Shown: one piece after another, positions 24,665-34,539 of the stretch | Numbering within the stretch: position 1 is the stretch's first letter | Layout: each line of letters begins with the position of its first letter | NCBI GenBank assembly: GCA_029216955.1 | Contig: JANAVB010003999.1 | Location: 3,853,999 to 3,917,998, forward strand | DNA length: 64,000 nt | DNA from: Iris pallida | Taxonomy: Eukaryota; Streptophyta; Magnoliopsida; Asparagales; Iridaceae | Direction: 5' to 3' | Notes under the pieces: generated by a model | Databases searched by the model: none | What the model saw: the letters and a program-made list of their open reading frames with translations, nothing else | What the model was told of the DNA's origin: nothing | Made by a program: the position numbers and the translations under genes

Positions 24665-24679
24665 AGACCCCCTTCAAAG
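24665..24679 (-). other. Element B polypurine tract
   Basis: On the minus strand CTTTGAAGGGGGTCTT directly precedes the 3' LTR start. Confidence 0.7.
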
Positions 24680-24717
24680 TTTTCAAATATCTCCAAAATT
24701 TGAAACACTTTGAACAG

Positions 24718-24952
24718 AAGCGTAAAAGTTGAGATTTGATCAGTCAGCGTAAAATTTGGGATACGCAACAGTCATCCGCGTAAAAGCGGGGATATCCAAC
24801 AGTCGGCGTATTTTTCAAAAGAAAATTAATGTCGGTCAATACTTAACCGTCACAATAAATTTCTTTCTCGAAACTTTTGAATGTCTCTTCATCTTCCCGA
24901 GTAAGCAGTTTCCAACGAGGAATGTGAAGAGTTGCTTTGGTTTGTATAAATA
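24718..24952 (+). promoter_or_regulatory. Candidate promoter of antisense gene 1
   Basis: Three exact GCGTAAA heptamers and one variant lie at 24718-24812, outside the LTR. A TATA box (TATAAATA, 24945-24952) follows, 42 bp upstream of the ATG. Confidence 0.45.
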
Positions 24953-24993
24953 AGGACAAATTCTTTATTCTTGACATTCATCCTTATTTTGTC

Positions 24994-25308
24994 ATGGCGC
25001 CGAAGAACGAGGTTACCAATAAAGAGGCTTCGAGCTCCAGGCTTGATTTCGAGCGAGCGTGCAACCTTTTAGAGTGTTTTGGAGTGACTCATGCAGTCTT
25101 TAGTCGCATTGATGGTGGTCTCCCAACTGCGTACGAAGGGCCAGGAGATGCCGAAGTGTTTCTTAATCTGATGCGCCGCTCCGGGATTCACAATATGCAT
25201 GAACTAGGTGTCTCCCTTCGTCAGCCCAACGAAGGAGAGAAAAAAATGACGTTTTTATGTATTGTGAATCTTTTATCCATAGGGGTCCACTTCCCCCTTT
25301 ATAAATAA
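24994..25308 (+). CDS. Element B antisense gene 1, unknown protein
   Basis: A 104-residue ORF on the strand opposite gag-pol, between the 3' LTR and integrase. The start is taken at the ATG giving MAPKNEVTNKEASSS, which follows a TATAAATA box by 42 bp; an in-frame ATG at 24937 lies before the TATA box and is unlikely. The N-terminus is Lys/Glu/Ser-rich, followed by FERACNLLECFGVTHAVFSR and a hydrophobic C-terminal stretch. An AATAAA overlaps the stop codon. I do not recognise the family. Tat-lineage elements such as Grande are known to carry antisense ORFs in this position. Confidence 0.45.
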   Translation: MAPKNEVTNKEASSSRLDFERACNLLECFGVTHAVFSRIDGGLPTAYEGPGDAEVFLNLMRRSGIHNMHELGVSLRQPNEGEKKMTFLCIVNLLSIGVHFPLYK

Positions 25309-25390
25309 AATTTTGCTGTTGACCTCATCTATTGACGCGTACTTCTTTTGACTGCTTCTGTGGTTGTTAATTCCCAAGAAACAAACCAAT

Positions 25391-25485
25391 ACGTGGCATT
25401 TGTCTTGTGGTTACGAGAGCTTTTAAATAGGATCTTCTCCCGAAATAGACTTATCCCAACAGTTTTTTTTCAGTCTTTATAAATA
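25391..25485 (+). promoter_or_regulatory. Candidate promoter of antisense gene 2
   Basis: CCAAT and an ACGTGGCA G-box-like core near 25390 and a TATA box (TATAAATA) at 25478-25485, 63 bp upstream of the ATG at 25549. Confidence 0.45.
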
Positions 25486-25548
25486 GCCGAGAATGTTTCA
25501 TATACTCTCGTACTCATTCCTCTGAACTACGATGTTGTTCTTCAACAA

Positions 25549-26345
25549 ATGACAATAGTGAAGTTTTCCAATAGCGTTCCTTTGTATGCCCAGTCATTAG
25601 ACGCAGATTCAACCACCATTAGAGCCAAACCATTCGACTCAAGTGGTAAGTCCGATCGTAAGCAAATATCTGTCTTCGATTTTTTTTTTTGAAAATAGCT
25701 ATTTTACGAGCGTAAAGCCTTGCTGAAGCACTGGCGTAAAAACCTTGCTAAAGCAAATGGCGTAAAAGCCTTTGTGAAGCACCGGCGTAAAAAGTCTTGC
25801 TGAAGCAATGGCGTAAAAGCCTTGTCATATCACTGGCGTAAAAGCCTTTGTGAAGCGTCGGCGTAAAAGCCTTGTTGAAGCAAATGGCATAAAAGCCTTG
25901 TCATATCACTGGCGAAAAAGCCTTTGTGAAGCGCCGGCGTAAAAGCCTTGTTGAAGCACTGGCGTGAAATCCTCGCCATCTGTTTTTAGTTAGCGTTTAA
26001 TACGCATCTGATGATACTTCTGTCTAAAACACTTTTTCTTCGTTGTTTTCTGCAGAAGCTTGGCTGAAAAGCTTTTTCAGAACTGGCATTGGTGACTTTG
26101 ACGCTGTGAAGAGCGTTCTTCTGACATCAACATCAGGGAGCTCATGCACTTTTGACGCACAAATCAGACAACTCAGAACTCTTCGTGGGATAGAAGGGTC
26201 TTCCTCTGTTGGTAGGAAGAGCCTTTATACACGGAGAGTTGGATGGTGGAGTCAACTCTACCCAGAGAAATCGGGTAGTAGAGTTCCTTTCACGGCAGAA
26301 CTAGGAATCGTATCCCAATGCTGGATACATTCCTATCTCCTTTGA
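25549..26345 (+). CDS. Element B antisense gene 2, two exons, unknown protein
   Basis: Exon 1 (25549-25645) begins ATG and encodes MTIVKFSNSVPLYAQS and 16 more residues, ending in AAGTG followed by the donor GTAAGT. Exon 2 (26056-26345) follows a strong pyrimidine tract and TTTTCTGCAG and reads EAWLKSFFRTGIGDFDAVK, later GWWSQLYPEKSGSRVPF and a TGA stop. Exon lengths 97 + 290 = 387 nt, so splicing the 410-bp intron gives one frame of 128 residues; unspliced, exon 1 hits a stop after about 17 codons. I do not recognise the protein, which is soluble-looking with a central basic YTRR stretch. Splicing is predicted from the sequence. Confidence 0.5.
25707..25985 (+). repeat. GCGTAAA minisatellite in predicted intron
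   Basis: About eleven units of roughly 25 bp, consensus CTGGCGTAAAAGCCTTGNTG followed by AAGCA. Eight carry the exact heptamer GCGTAAA; three carry single changes (GCATAAA, GCGAAAA, GCGTGAA). It lies wholly inside the predicted intron of antisense gene 2. Confidence 0.85.
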
Positions 26346-27176
26346 GGTGCCGCCATTAATCCACCAGTTGTATTGGCAGCAACACGCCTTCGGGCTGCCA
26401 TACCCTGGGGTTCTCCTCTCGTCTGAAAGAGAAGACCAGAGTTTAATTCCTACTGTTCTGGTCGCCACTGAGGCTCAGACAGCAAAGAATTGACACCAAC
26501 AACGAATCCGACAAAGAAGATCCGAAGAAGAAATAGATCTCCATTAGGTTATCGTTGTGTGTATAGAATGAAAATCCAAGATGTAATAGATTTCCATTAT
26601 GATTTGTAAGAAAGTCTAAGAAATGTAAAAAACTTTTATGATATGAGAATGGAAATGATAATTCTTCTAAGCTCAATGATTTGTATCTATCTAGATGAAA
26701 TATGGACATAATAGATAATAAAATCTTTTTTTCTGTTTTTAGAGTACACAATACTATCAGAGGTAATATGGACATGACAGTGTGTGAGAACTCGAAAGAA
26801 AATTAGATTAATTTCTATGCAGAGGTCAAAATGGAAAATGATAGATAAGTAGGTAGATTTAGCATTTATCCAGAGGTTATGAAAACATAATAAATAACGA
26901 ATCCTACTTTTTAATCAATTGATAGAAGATTTAAAATCCCTCTCCCAAGAGACAAGAAGTCAGCTTAACCAAACCTTGGTAGCTCGGGAATAAAAAGACA
27001 GATATTGTGAGCATATACGTCAAAACGGTGGACGAATCAACGTATTTCTTGGGAACAGAAAGGACGATTCAATTCCATAATTAAATGGATGAACCTGGTA
27101 ACATGAACGGACGAATCTTTTCGGAAATGAAAAGTCGTTTTCAATTTCAGAGACCAGTTCATTAGTAATCCTCCTC
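26346..27176. other. Spacer between antisense genes 2 and 3
   Basis: AT-rich sequence without convincing coding content. A minus-strand ORF at 26443-26775 is Leu/Ser-rich and probably fortuitous. Confidence 0.5.
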
Positions 27177-27184
27177 TATAAATA
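27177..27184 (+). promoter_or_regulatory. TATA box of antisense gene 3
   Basis: TATAAATAGG, 52 bp upstream of the ATG at 27237; the same octamer as the other two antisense genes and the LTR. Confidence 0.45.
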
Positions 27185-27236
27185 GGTGAGAATTCTCTGT
27201 AATTATTTCATTCTTATTTCTATTCCTCTATTGGAA

Positions 27237-27530
27237 ATGTCTTCCGAGGATGTACAGCAAAAGAATGAAGTCTTCAGGAACATTGAGGACGTCATTGAGA
27301 CATGCCCTGCTGAGCTAATAGTGACGGGTCCGACCGAAGTAGACAACAGTTCTTCTACGCCCAAGCCACCACAAGATATCCTTGCGTTCTTAGTAGAGCC
27401 AGGAAAAACTCCTGAAGAAGAAGCGCTGAGGATGGCCGCCTGCAAGTTTTTTATGAACTCAGGCAACAATGTCTTCGAGACATTAACTGACTATGTATTC
27501 AATAAGGGAGGCAATGGTCCTCGTCCTTGA
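27237..27530 (+). CDS. Element B antisense gene 3, unknown acidic protein
   Basis: A 97-residue ORF beginning MSSEDVQQKNEVF, following a TATAAATA box by 52 bp. It is acidic, with a Ser/Thr/Pro-rich centre and a C-terminal helical-looking part (EEEALRMAACKFFMNSGNN). AATAAA follows at 27555-27560, only about 30 bp from the stop of integrase on the other strand, so the two genes converge. Family not recognised. Confidence 0.45.
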   Translation: MSSEDVQQKNEVFRNIEDVIETCPAELIVTGPTEVDNSSSTPKPPQDILAFLVEPGKTPEEEALRMAACKFFMNSGNNVFETLTDYVFNKGGNGPRP

Positions 27531-27591
27531 CCTTTTATTTTGAACAAAAATAGTAATAAAAGAAACTTTATTTCCATTCTGTCTCCCTTTT

Positions 27592-28446
27592 TTATACATA
27601 GTATTTCTTAAGAAATTTGCCATTGATTGGCATCATGAGTAGATCTCCATTGGGCTTTGATAACCGATAGGCGCCATTGGAAAATACGAACTCAATTACA
27701 TAAGGGCCTTCCCATTTTGCTTGGAATTTCCCTTTGCTTTTATGAGTCATCACCATTGGTCTCCGAACAGCTAATACAAGTTCGCCAATTTTGAATACCC
27801 TCTCTTTAACTTTACGATTGAAAGTTCGAGATATGCGAGCTTGATATAGTTCAATGTGTTGTTGCGCTTGAAGGCGCTTCTCATCCAATCCTTCAAGTTC
27901 TTGGTGTCGTAAGCGATCATTATTCTCTATAGTTAGCTCATTAGCAATGGCTATTCGTAGAGATGGGATCTGGATTTCTAATGGAAGGACAGCTTCACAT
28001 CCATAAACCAGTAAAAATGGTGTAAAACCAGTAGGAGTCCAGACTGTTGTTCGATAAGCCCATAAACACTCTCCAAGTTTCTCATTCCAATCACGTTTAT
28101 TAGAAGAGACAAACTTTTTGAGAAGTTTAATGATTGTCTTATTGAAAGCTTCGACTAAACCATTAGCAGCTGGATTATAAGCCGTAGAAGCCAAATTCTG
28201 AATTCGATTCTTATCACAGAATCGATAAAATGCCTGACTGGCAAATTGTGGACCATTGTCATGAATTATTCGTCGAGGGATCCCGAAGCGATAAATGACA
28301 TGGTGCTTGATGAAGCTGATTACGTTAGATGTTTTCACTTCCACAAGGGGAACTGCTTCTTCCCATTTAGAAAAGTAATCGGTTATAGCTAATATAAACC
28401 GATGTCCCCTGACAGAAGGCGGATTAATAGGACCAATGACATCCAT
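27592..28446 (-). pseudogene. Element B integrase core and C-terminus
   Basis: A 284-residue piece with the D,D35E triad: Asp2 (MDVIGP), Asp63 (IIHDNGPQF) and Glu99 (NGLVEAFNK), spaced by 35 residues. The C-terminal part has FKIGELVLAVRRP and the KWEGPYVI segment typical of gypsy integrases. No chromodomain follows, as expected for Tat. It is in the same frame as the upstream RT/RNase H ORF but separated from it by two in-frame stops, near 28467 and 28609. Confidence 0.9.
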
Positions 28447-28608
28447 ACCCCAAGCTTCAAAGGGCTAAGAGGCTGCTGTAGGATGTAGAAATTCAGATGG
28501 TTGATAAATAAAATCAGCATGAATCTGACATGCTTTACATCTTCTGGCATAGTCTACAGCATCTGCTATCATAGAAGGCCAATAATATCCCATTCTTCGA
28601 ATGTGGTC

Positions 28609-30336
28609 TTATAATTTAGGACCCGGTTGATGAGCACCACAAATACCACCATGAGCTTCTCGCAGTGTTTGTTTAGCTTCACTTTCTGAGAGACAACGCA
28701 GCAAGAGTCCATCATAAGAACGACGGTATAGCATATGTAAAGACGAATCATAATAAAATCGAAACGATCGTCTTTTGATTGATGCAGCTTTTTTTGGATC
28801 TTCAGGCAAAACCCCATGGACTGCATAATCAATGAATGGAGCTCTCCAATCCTTCTGCTGGGAACTTGACTCTGTAGTATAACTTTGTTCAATATACAAG
28901 TTATTCTTGACACAGAATAAGTCTCGATCCAACAAAGTAATTGTATTTTGTCTTCGGATTGGAACAGCCAGGTCTGCAGCTAAACTAGCAAGAGCATCAG
29001 CTTCCACATTCTGAGAGCATGGTACAAATTCAATGAAGAATCCTTTGAATGAAAGGACCAACTCGACTACCACCTGATGATAGGGGATGAGATCAGGATT
29101 TCTGACTTCATAAGTCCCTCTAACTTGATTAACGATAAATTGAGAATCTCCATAAGCTTCTAGGAACTCAATATCCAGTTGTTTTGCTACTTGGAGACCG
29201 ATCAATAGAGCATTATATTCTGCTACATTGTTGGAGCATGGCTCATTGAGAGAATAGGTACGGTATATGACCATTTTGTCAGGAGAAACCAAGACAATTC
29301 CTACCCCAGAGACAATATTGCCTTTAGGTCCCACTCGTGATGCTTCATCAAAATATAATTGCCATATATCATTCTTCAAAGTCATGTTACAATCTACTAC
29401 TTCGTCTGGAATGTCTTCATATAACTTCGAAGTTTCAGGTATAGGATGAGCAGCTAAGAAATCAGCTAACGCTTGGCCCTTCACTGATTTTTGAGGCATA
29501 TAAACCATGTCATAAGGAGTGAGCAACATCGCCCAGGTAGCTAACCTGGAATTAAGAATGCTCGGTTTTCTCATCAATACCCGAATGAGATTTATTCTGG
29601 AGATGACATGAATAGTCTGTCCAGTGACATAATGCCTTGTCTTTTGGACGGCAAAAACCAAAGCTAGACATTCCTTTTCCACAGGAGTATATCTGTGTTC
29701 AGCTCCGACCATCATTCTGTTCAGATAATATATTGCTTGTTCATGACCCATATCACTTTTCTGTGCCAGAAGAGCGCCAAGTGAATGATCCAAGGCTCGA
29801 ATATATAGCAAAAATGGTCTTCCTATCACCGGAGGTACCAGAACAGACGGGTTTGTAAGATATTGCTTAATGTCATTGAAGGCTTTTTGATACTCTTCAT
29901 CCCAGACGAAAGATACCCTTTTTTTTAATAGACGGAAGAAAGGTTGACATCTCCCAGAAAGATTAAATATAAATCTTCTGATATAAGCAATACGGCCCTG
30001 AAAGCCACGGAGTTCTTTCAGATTACGAGGAGGACGCATTTCAAGAATTGCTTTAACCTTATCAGGATCAACATGGATACCTTGAGAGGTAATGACAAAT
30101 CCTAAAAACTTGCCACTAGAAACCTCTAAGAAAGACTTAGTAGGGTTCATTTTTAATTGATGTTGGCGCATCAATTCAAATACTGTTTTCAAGTCCTGAA
30201 TGTGATCATTCTTTGACCGACTTTTAACATCAATGTCATCTACGTAGCATTCAACTATTTTTCGTAGATGTTCTTGAAAGATATTTTTCATAGCCCGTTG
30301 ATACGTGGCACCGGCGTTTTTAAGACCAAACGGCAT
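28609..30336 (-). pseudogene. Element B RT C-terminus, two RNase H domains, integrase zinc region
   Basis: A 575-residue open segment. RT: MPFGLKNAGATYQR and the catalytic YVDD at residues 31-34, then LGFVITSQGI. First RNase H: LLYIRALDHSLGALL, YTPVEKECLALVFA. Second, archaeal-type RNase H from about residue 325: WQLYFDEASR, EYNALLIGLQVA, YGDSQFIVNQV, DALASLAADLA, supplying the acidic residues. The last part starts the integrase zinc-binding region and stops at a TAA near 28609. Dual RNase H is the Tat hallmark. It is one frame away from the upstream RT piece. Confidence 0.92.
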
Positions 30337-31064
30337 AACTGTATAACAGTAGACCCCAAGGGGGTACGAAAAGCGGTATGCTTCTCATCTTCTGGATGCA
30401 TCTTGATCTGATTGTATCCTGAGAATCCGTCCATGAAAGACATGCGTTCAAAACCACATATATTTTCTATCATGACATCAGTAATTGGAAGTAGAAATTC
30501 GTTCTTTGGACAAGCTGCATTAAGATCTCGATAATCTATACAAACTCGGACTTTTTCGTTCTTCTTCATGATAGGAACAATATTGGTAACCCAATCCGGG
30601 TGTTGCTCTTCACGAACAAACCCACATGTGATCAACTTTTTGACTTCTGCTTCAATTGCATCCATCATATCTGGTCTAAAGCGCCGTTGCTGTTGTTTTA
30701 CAGGCTTGACATTGGACAGAATATTAAGTTTATGAGTAGCAAATTTAGGATCTAACCCTGGCATATCCTCATAACTCCATGCAAAGATGTCAATATATTC
30801 TTTGATAAGTTTTATCAACTCTTTCTTTTCATCTTCAGCAAGATTTTTACTGATGAATATTGGTTTGGACGTAGTTCCATCCCCAACATCAATCTGGATG
30901 ACCTCATCTTCTGTAGGTGGATGTCGCTGTTCAAAACGGAGTTCCCACTGAGTATCCATCTGTTGTGCCCAAGGATCATTCTCAAATGGCTCTGATTCAC
31001 CATCGGCTTGAACCATATTAACTGAGAATACTTGTCCAGATTCATCATATGAGGAACGAGACAT
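30288..31064 (-). pseudogene. Element B RT N-terminal half
   Basis: The ORF includes a linker with the IDIFAWSYEDMPGLDP motif, then KKLITCGFVREEQHPDWVTN, VRVCIDYRDLNAACPKNEF and MDGFSGYNQIKMHPEDEKHT with one catalytic aspartate. The frame is lost after AFRTPLG; RT continues in another frame from MPFGLKN. Confidence 0.9.
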
Positions 31065-31079
31065 ATCAGATTCAATTAA

Positions 31080-32168
31080 TTAGACTTCTTCTGAATCCGA
31101 TGACTGCGAAGAGCGAAAAGAGAATTCTTCTTGTATATCATCATTAAACATGTGGGATGGATCATATCCCAACCCATGACGAGTCTTTTGGTAAAACGGA
31201 TCACCACATAATGGTAGTCGTCTACCCTTGCCTTGATTGAGACCTTGCATAGTCTTCAAATCATATCCCATATTCTGGATAATCTTGATAGATTGTTGAC
31301 TGTATTTGTCAATTCGGATTCTTCCTTTATCTTTATCTTTCAGATCATCTGTCTGAGCAACAGGGATATTTCTAGCCAGACCAAACACAATTTGACGCTT
31401 GTTTTTCTTATCAGACGGAACCACGAAATAGGATTCTTCGTGATATCTGAAAGTTACGCAAGCTTGTGATGAAGCGGCTACAGGAAGCAGATAGGGAGAA
31501 GATGTCAAGAACTTTTGAGCATAAGGTCCGACATTGACATGAGGAGGAAAAAAATTCTCCTTATGATCAATGTATAAAGTTTCTTCCGGTTCTATGTTGT
31601 CTTTATATTGATGACTTTGATTATCAGAAGATAAAGTCATTCTCTCAATAAACTTGACAGCCATATACTCGAACAGGAAATCTTTATTGATATCAAAAAG
31701 TACAGAATGATCAATATTTACATCATTTACAATCTGATTGCTACGCTTTGGATTAATCAACAGTGGACCATCATCCGTCTTCTGCGTAGATTTGCCAAGA
31801 TTGACAATCAATGGTGATTCTGGATCATTCGTACAAGAAGTACGCCCTTTGACCTTGATCATAAAAGGTTGAACTTGGCTCTTAAGAGGAATATTTATTG
31901 ATTCCTCAGATGAAGTTTGAGTTCTTCCTTTAACCTTGATTATCAAAGGTTGATCATTGACAGGTTGGGATTGGATTCGTCCCTTGACTATGATGTTCAA
32001 AGGTTGCTCCTCTGGCGGATCTTCATTAATAGACTGATCCTCAGATGATGATTGATCTTCAGCCATGTCTGATATCTCTTTCACATGCTCTTGTTTATAA
32101 AGCCTTGAATCAGAGAAGTAGGCTTCGACACCCTTGAACGGATTAACATCAGTGAACTCAGTTTTCAC
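31080..32168 (-). pseudogene. Element B protease-RT linker with G-patch-like motif
   Basis: A 362-residue piece in the frame of the RT N-terminal half, with one stop between them. It contains imperfect repeats of INIxVKGRTQ-type segments (residues about 55-140). Near the C-terminus, IKIIQNMGYDLKTMQGLNQG followed by KGRRLPL is a G-patch-like motif, and HGLGYDPSHMF follows. Such segments are known in Tat polyproteins. Confidence 0.75.
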
Positions 32169-32237
32169 AACTCCTTAGGAGTCCACATACTTGAATCATT
32201 GGTGAAGAGTTGAAGGCACAATATTGTGCTCATGAAT

Positions 32238-32651
32238 CTACGGTCTTCCAAGAAGAATATTGTAGGATACGTCCGAATTAATAACATAGAAAGTTACCAT
32301 AGTTCGAAGATCACCAATCTGAATCTGCAGACGAATCTTCCCCAGTGGTTTGCTCTTGCCAGAGTTAAAACCGACTATCGTAGTACTAGTGTAAGTCAGC
32401 TCACTAGTAGGAATCCTCAGGGGTCTTAGCATACTCTGAAGAATTATACTAATTGAAGACCCAGGATCAATGTAAATCCTGTCAATTTCAATAGATCCGA
32501 TATATCCAGTGTAGCACAGAGGCCTATCATGCTTGTTGTGTTTCAATAGCATATCCTCTTGTATAAAGGTGATGTTGGGAATTGCTTCCATCACACTATG
32601 ACATTGCGGACATGACACTGGTATATTATCGGGAGTCTTGAGTTGAGCCAA
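32238..32651 (-). pseudogene. Element B aspartic protease
   Basis: A 137-residue piece with the retroviral-type active site as IYIDPGSSISII (DPGSS instead of DTGSS) and the downstream hydrophobic-hydrophobic-Gly block YNILLGRP. Flanking frames are broken on both sides. Confidence 0.8.
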
Positions 32652-33567
32652 GCATGAATCTGCTTAAAGTAAAGCTTCGCTCAAAGTCTCTCTACTTTCT
32701 CTGGAAAGGCGAAGCAGTTCAAATATAGATAGTCTAGCCAGAGTATTGGCCAACTGAGCTAGAATGTCAAACTTGTAAGGCTTCATCACCACCCCCTAAC
32801 TGAAAGCAGACTTCAATGGGATATCAAAGCGTACTGCCTTCTGTTTCCCCTTTTCAACCACAGACGGTTTAGCAGGAACAGAAGAGGGTTGAGTTGGTAG
32901 TGTCTCTACTACGTCTTCAGCTTCTTTGGAGGATCCCTCATAGTCTTTGTGGTACTCTTTTCCAGATTTTGTACCAGCAAAAGTTTCTTCTTCAAACTCA
33001 GGAGAAGAAAGTAACATATTACAGGATTTAATCTTTCTTCCCTTAGCCTTCTTCTTGTGAGGGTTGTTACGAGGAACTTCAGAACCTAATCCAGCAGTGG
33101 AATTCTGATTTTGAATTTGTAAAGGAAGACGTATTCCTTTATCATAATTCAAACCTTTCTGCCTTTTGAAAGTCGTAACCCATCTTCCTTATGAGAAGGA
33201 CAGATTGCTGACTATATAAGTGGATAGGCAGTGAACTTTGGACAGGTGTTTCAGCACAGGAAGAGGAAGAAACCTCTGCAACTACAGGAGAATGAAGCAT
33301 AAACGTCTCTGTAGTTAAGGGACGAGAAGGATTCGGGATATGAGGAGAAATCCCTGTTGGAGCTTTTTCATAAGCGGCAAAAACTTGTTGTGCTCGGTAT
33401 AAAGGAACACTATTCATGGCTAGCCACTGCTGATGAGTAAGCATGAGCTTGGTAGGAGGAGCTAGACTTGGAGGACAGATGTTTAGTCCTTTCAGTCTAT
33501 CTTCTAGAGGAAGGCCATCCCATAGATGATCCAAGTCATCAGGATTCGGAATAACATGAGAAATCAT
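32652..33567 (-). pseudogene. Element B gag-protease linker, two frames
   Basis: Two open pieces, 33142-33567 and 32796-33152, in different frames. The first ends with a second G-patch-like motif (SQQSVLLIRKMGYDFQKAE) and the second continues it (GIRLPLQ). Then comes a basic KKKAKGRKIK stretch and an acidic part. 32652-32795 has several stops. Confidence 0.65.
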
Positions 33568-34496
33568 GTTGCAGGTTTTGACTTTCTTATCTTTCTTGGA
33601 TTTAAAGTTTTACCTTCATTTTCCAACTCAGGTACTAAGTCAGGATGTACCCACATGATTTCACCATTCTTCAATGTGAGCAGCAGCAATCCTGTATTTT
33701 CTTTCCTGGCAGGCGGGATATTCACGATCTTCATCGGTGCCTTCGGAATTGGGATAATTCCATCTGGGACTTGTTGTGGAGGAAAATCCCCGAACTGAAG
33801 AGAAACTATATTGGTCGTAACTATATGGTCATCATTGGTTAAAGCGATAGCGCCACCATTTATCAGCTCTTGGATCTTCTTTTTCAAGACATAGCAAGCA
33901 CTGGTAGGATGATTAATGTATCTATGATAGATACAATATTTGGGATTGTCAGTCAGATTCACCTCATTAGGCCTTTTTGGCTCTAGAATATGAAGTTTAC
34001 CACTTTTCACCAGACATTGAAATATCCCTGGGATATCACTTTCGTCAAAAGAGTATTCTTCCTTTGGCCTAGAAGATTCCTGATTATTTGGCGTCGTTTT
34101 GTTCTTGGAAAGATTGACCATAAGAGTATCTTTTCCTTTCACATTACGATTGCCAGGATTATTACCAGGATTACTTTTCTTTCCTTTATCTTCTGAAGCG
34201 AAAATCATTCCGTGTTCACGAGCCAACCTACCATTGGTCTCGGCAGAAACTGCTGCTATGATAAATGAAGCCCAATCTGTGAATTGGAAACCTGTGAAGA
34301 CAGCAATGGATGGTCGCAGATTCATCTTGCATGTATCAATCAACGCTGAATCTGGCATACCAGGAGGCATCTTTAGAGTAGCTTGTCGGAAACGTTCAAT
34401 GAACGTCCGAGTATCTTCTTTATTCTTTTGTTTGATTTCTATCAAGGAGGACATGTTCATGTCCATACCTCCTTCATAGAAGCGGGAGATAAACAT
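33564..34496 (-). pseudogene. Element B gag capsid region
   Basis: A 310-residue ORF with the gypsy gag core (SRFYEGGMDMNMSSLIEIKQ then TFIERFRQATLKMP) and a CX2HX4HX4C zinc motif (CIYHRYINHPTSAC) characteristic of Tat gag. The N-terminal part of the core lies upstream in another frame, so this is not a complete protein. Confidence 0.85.
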
Positions 34497-34539
34497 TGCC
34501 TTGAATTCGTCAAAAGACGAAATAGAGTTATCGGGTAAG

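Noticed and set aside
26443..26775. 110-codon minus-strand ORF in element B
   Set aside because: Composition is AT-driven (Leu/Ser/Phe), no motif, and it lies between the antisense genes without promoter-like context.
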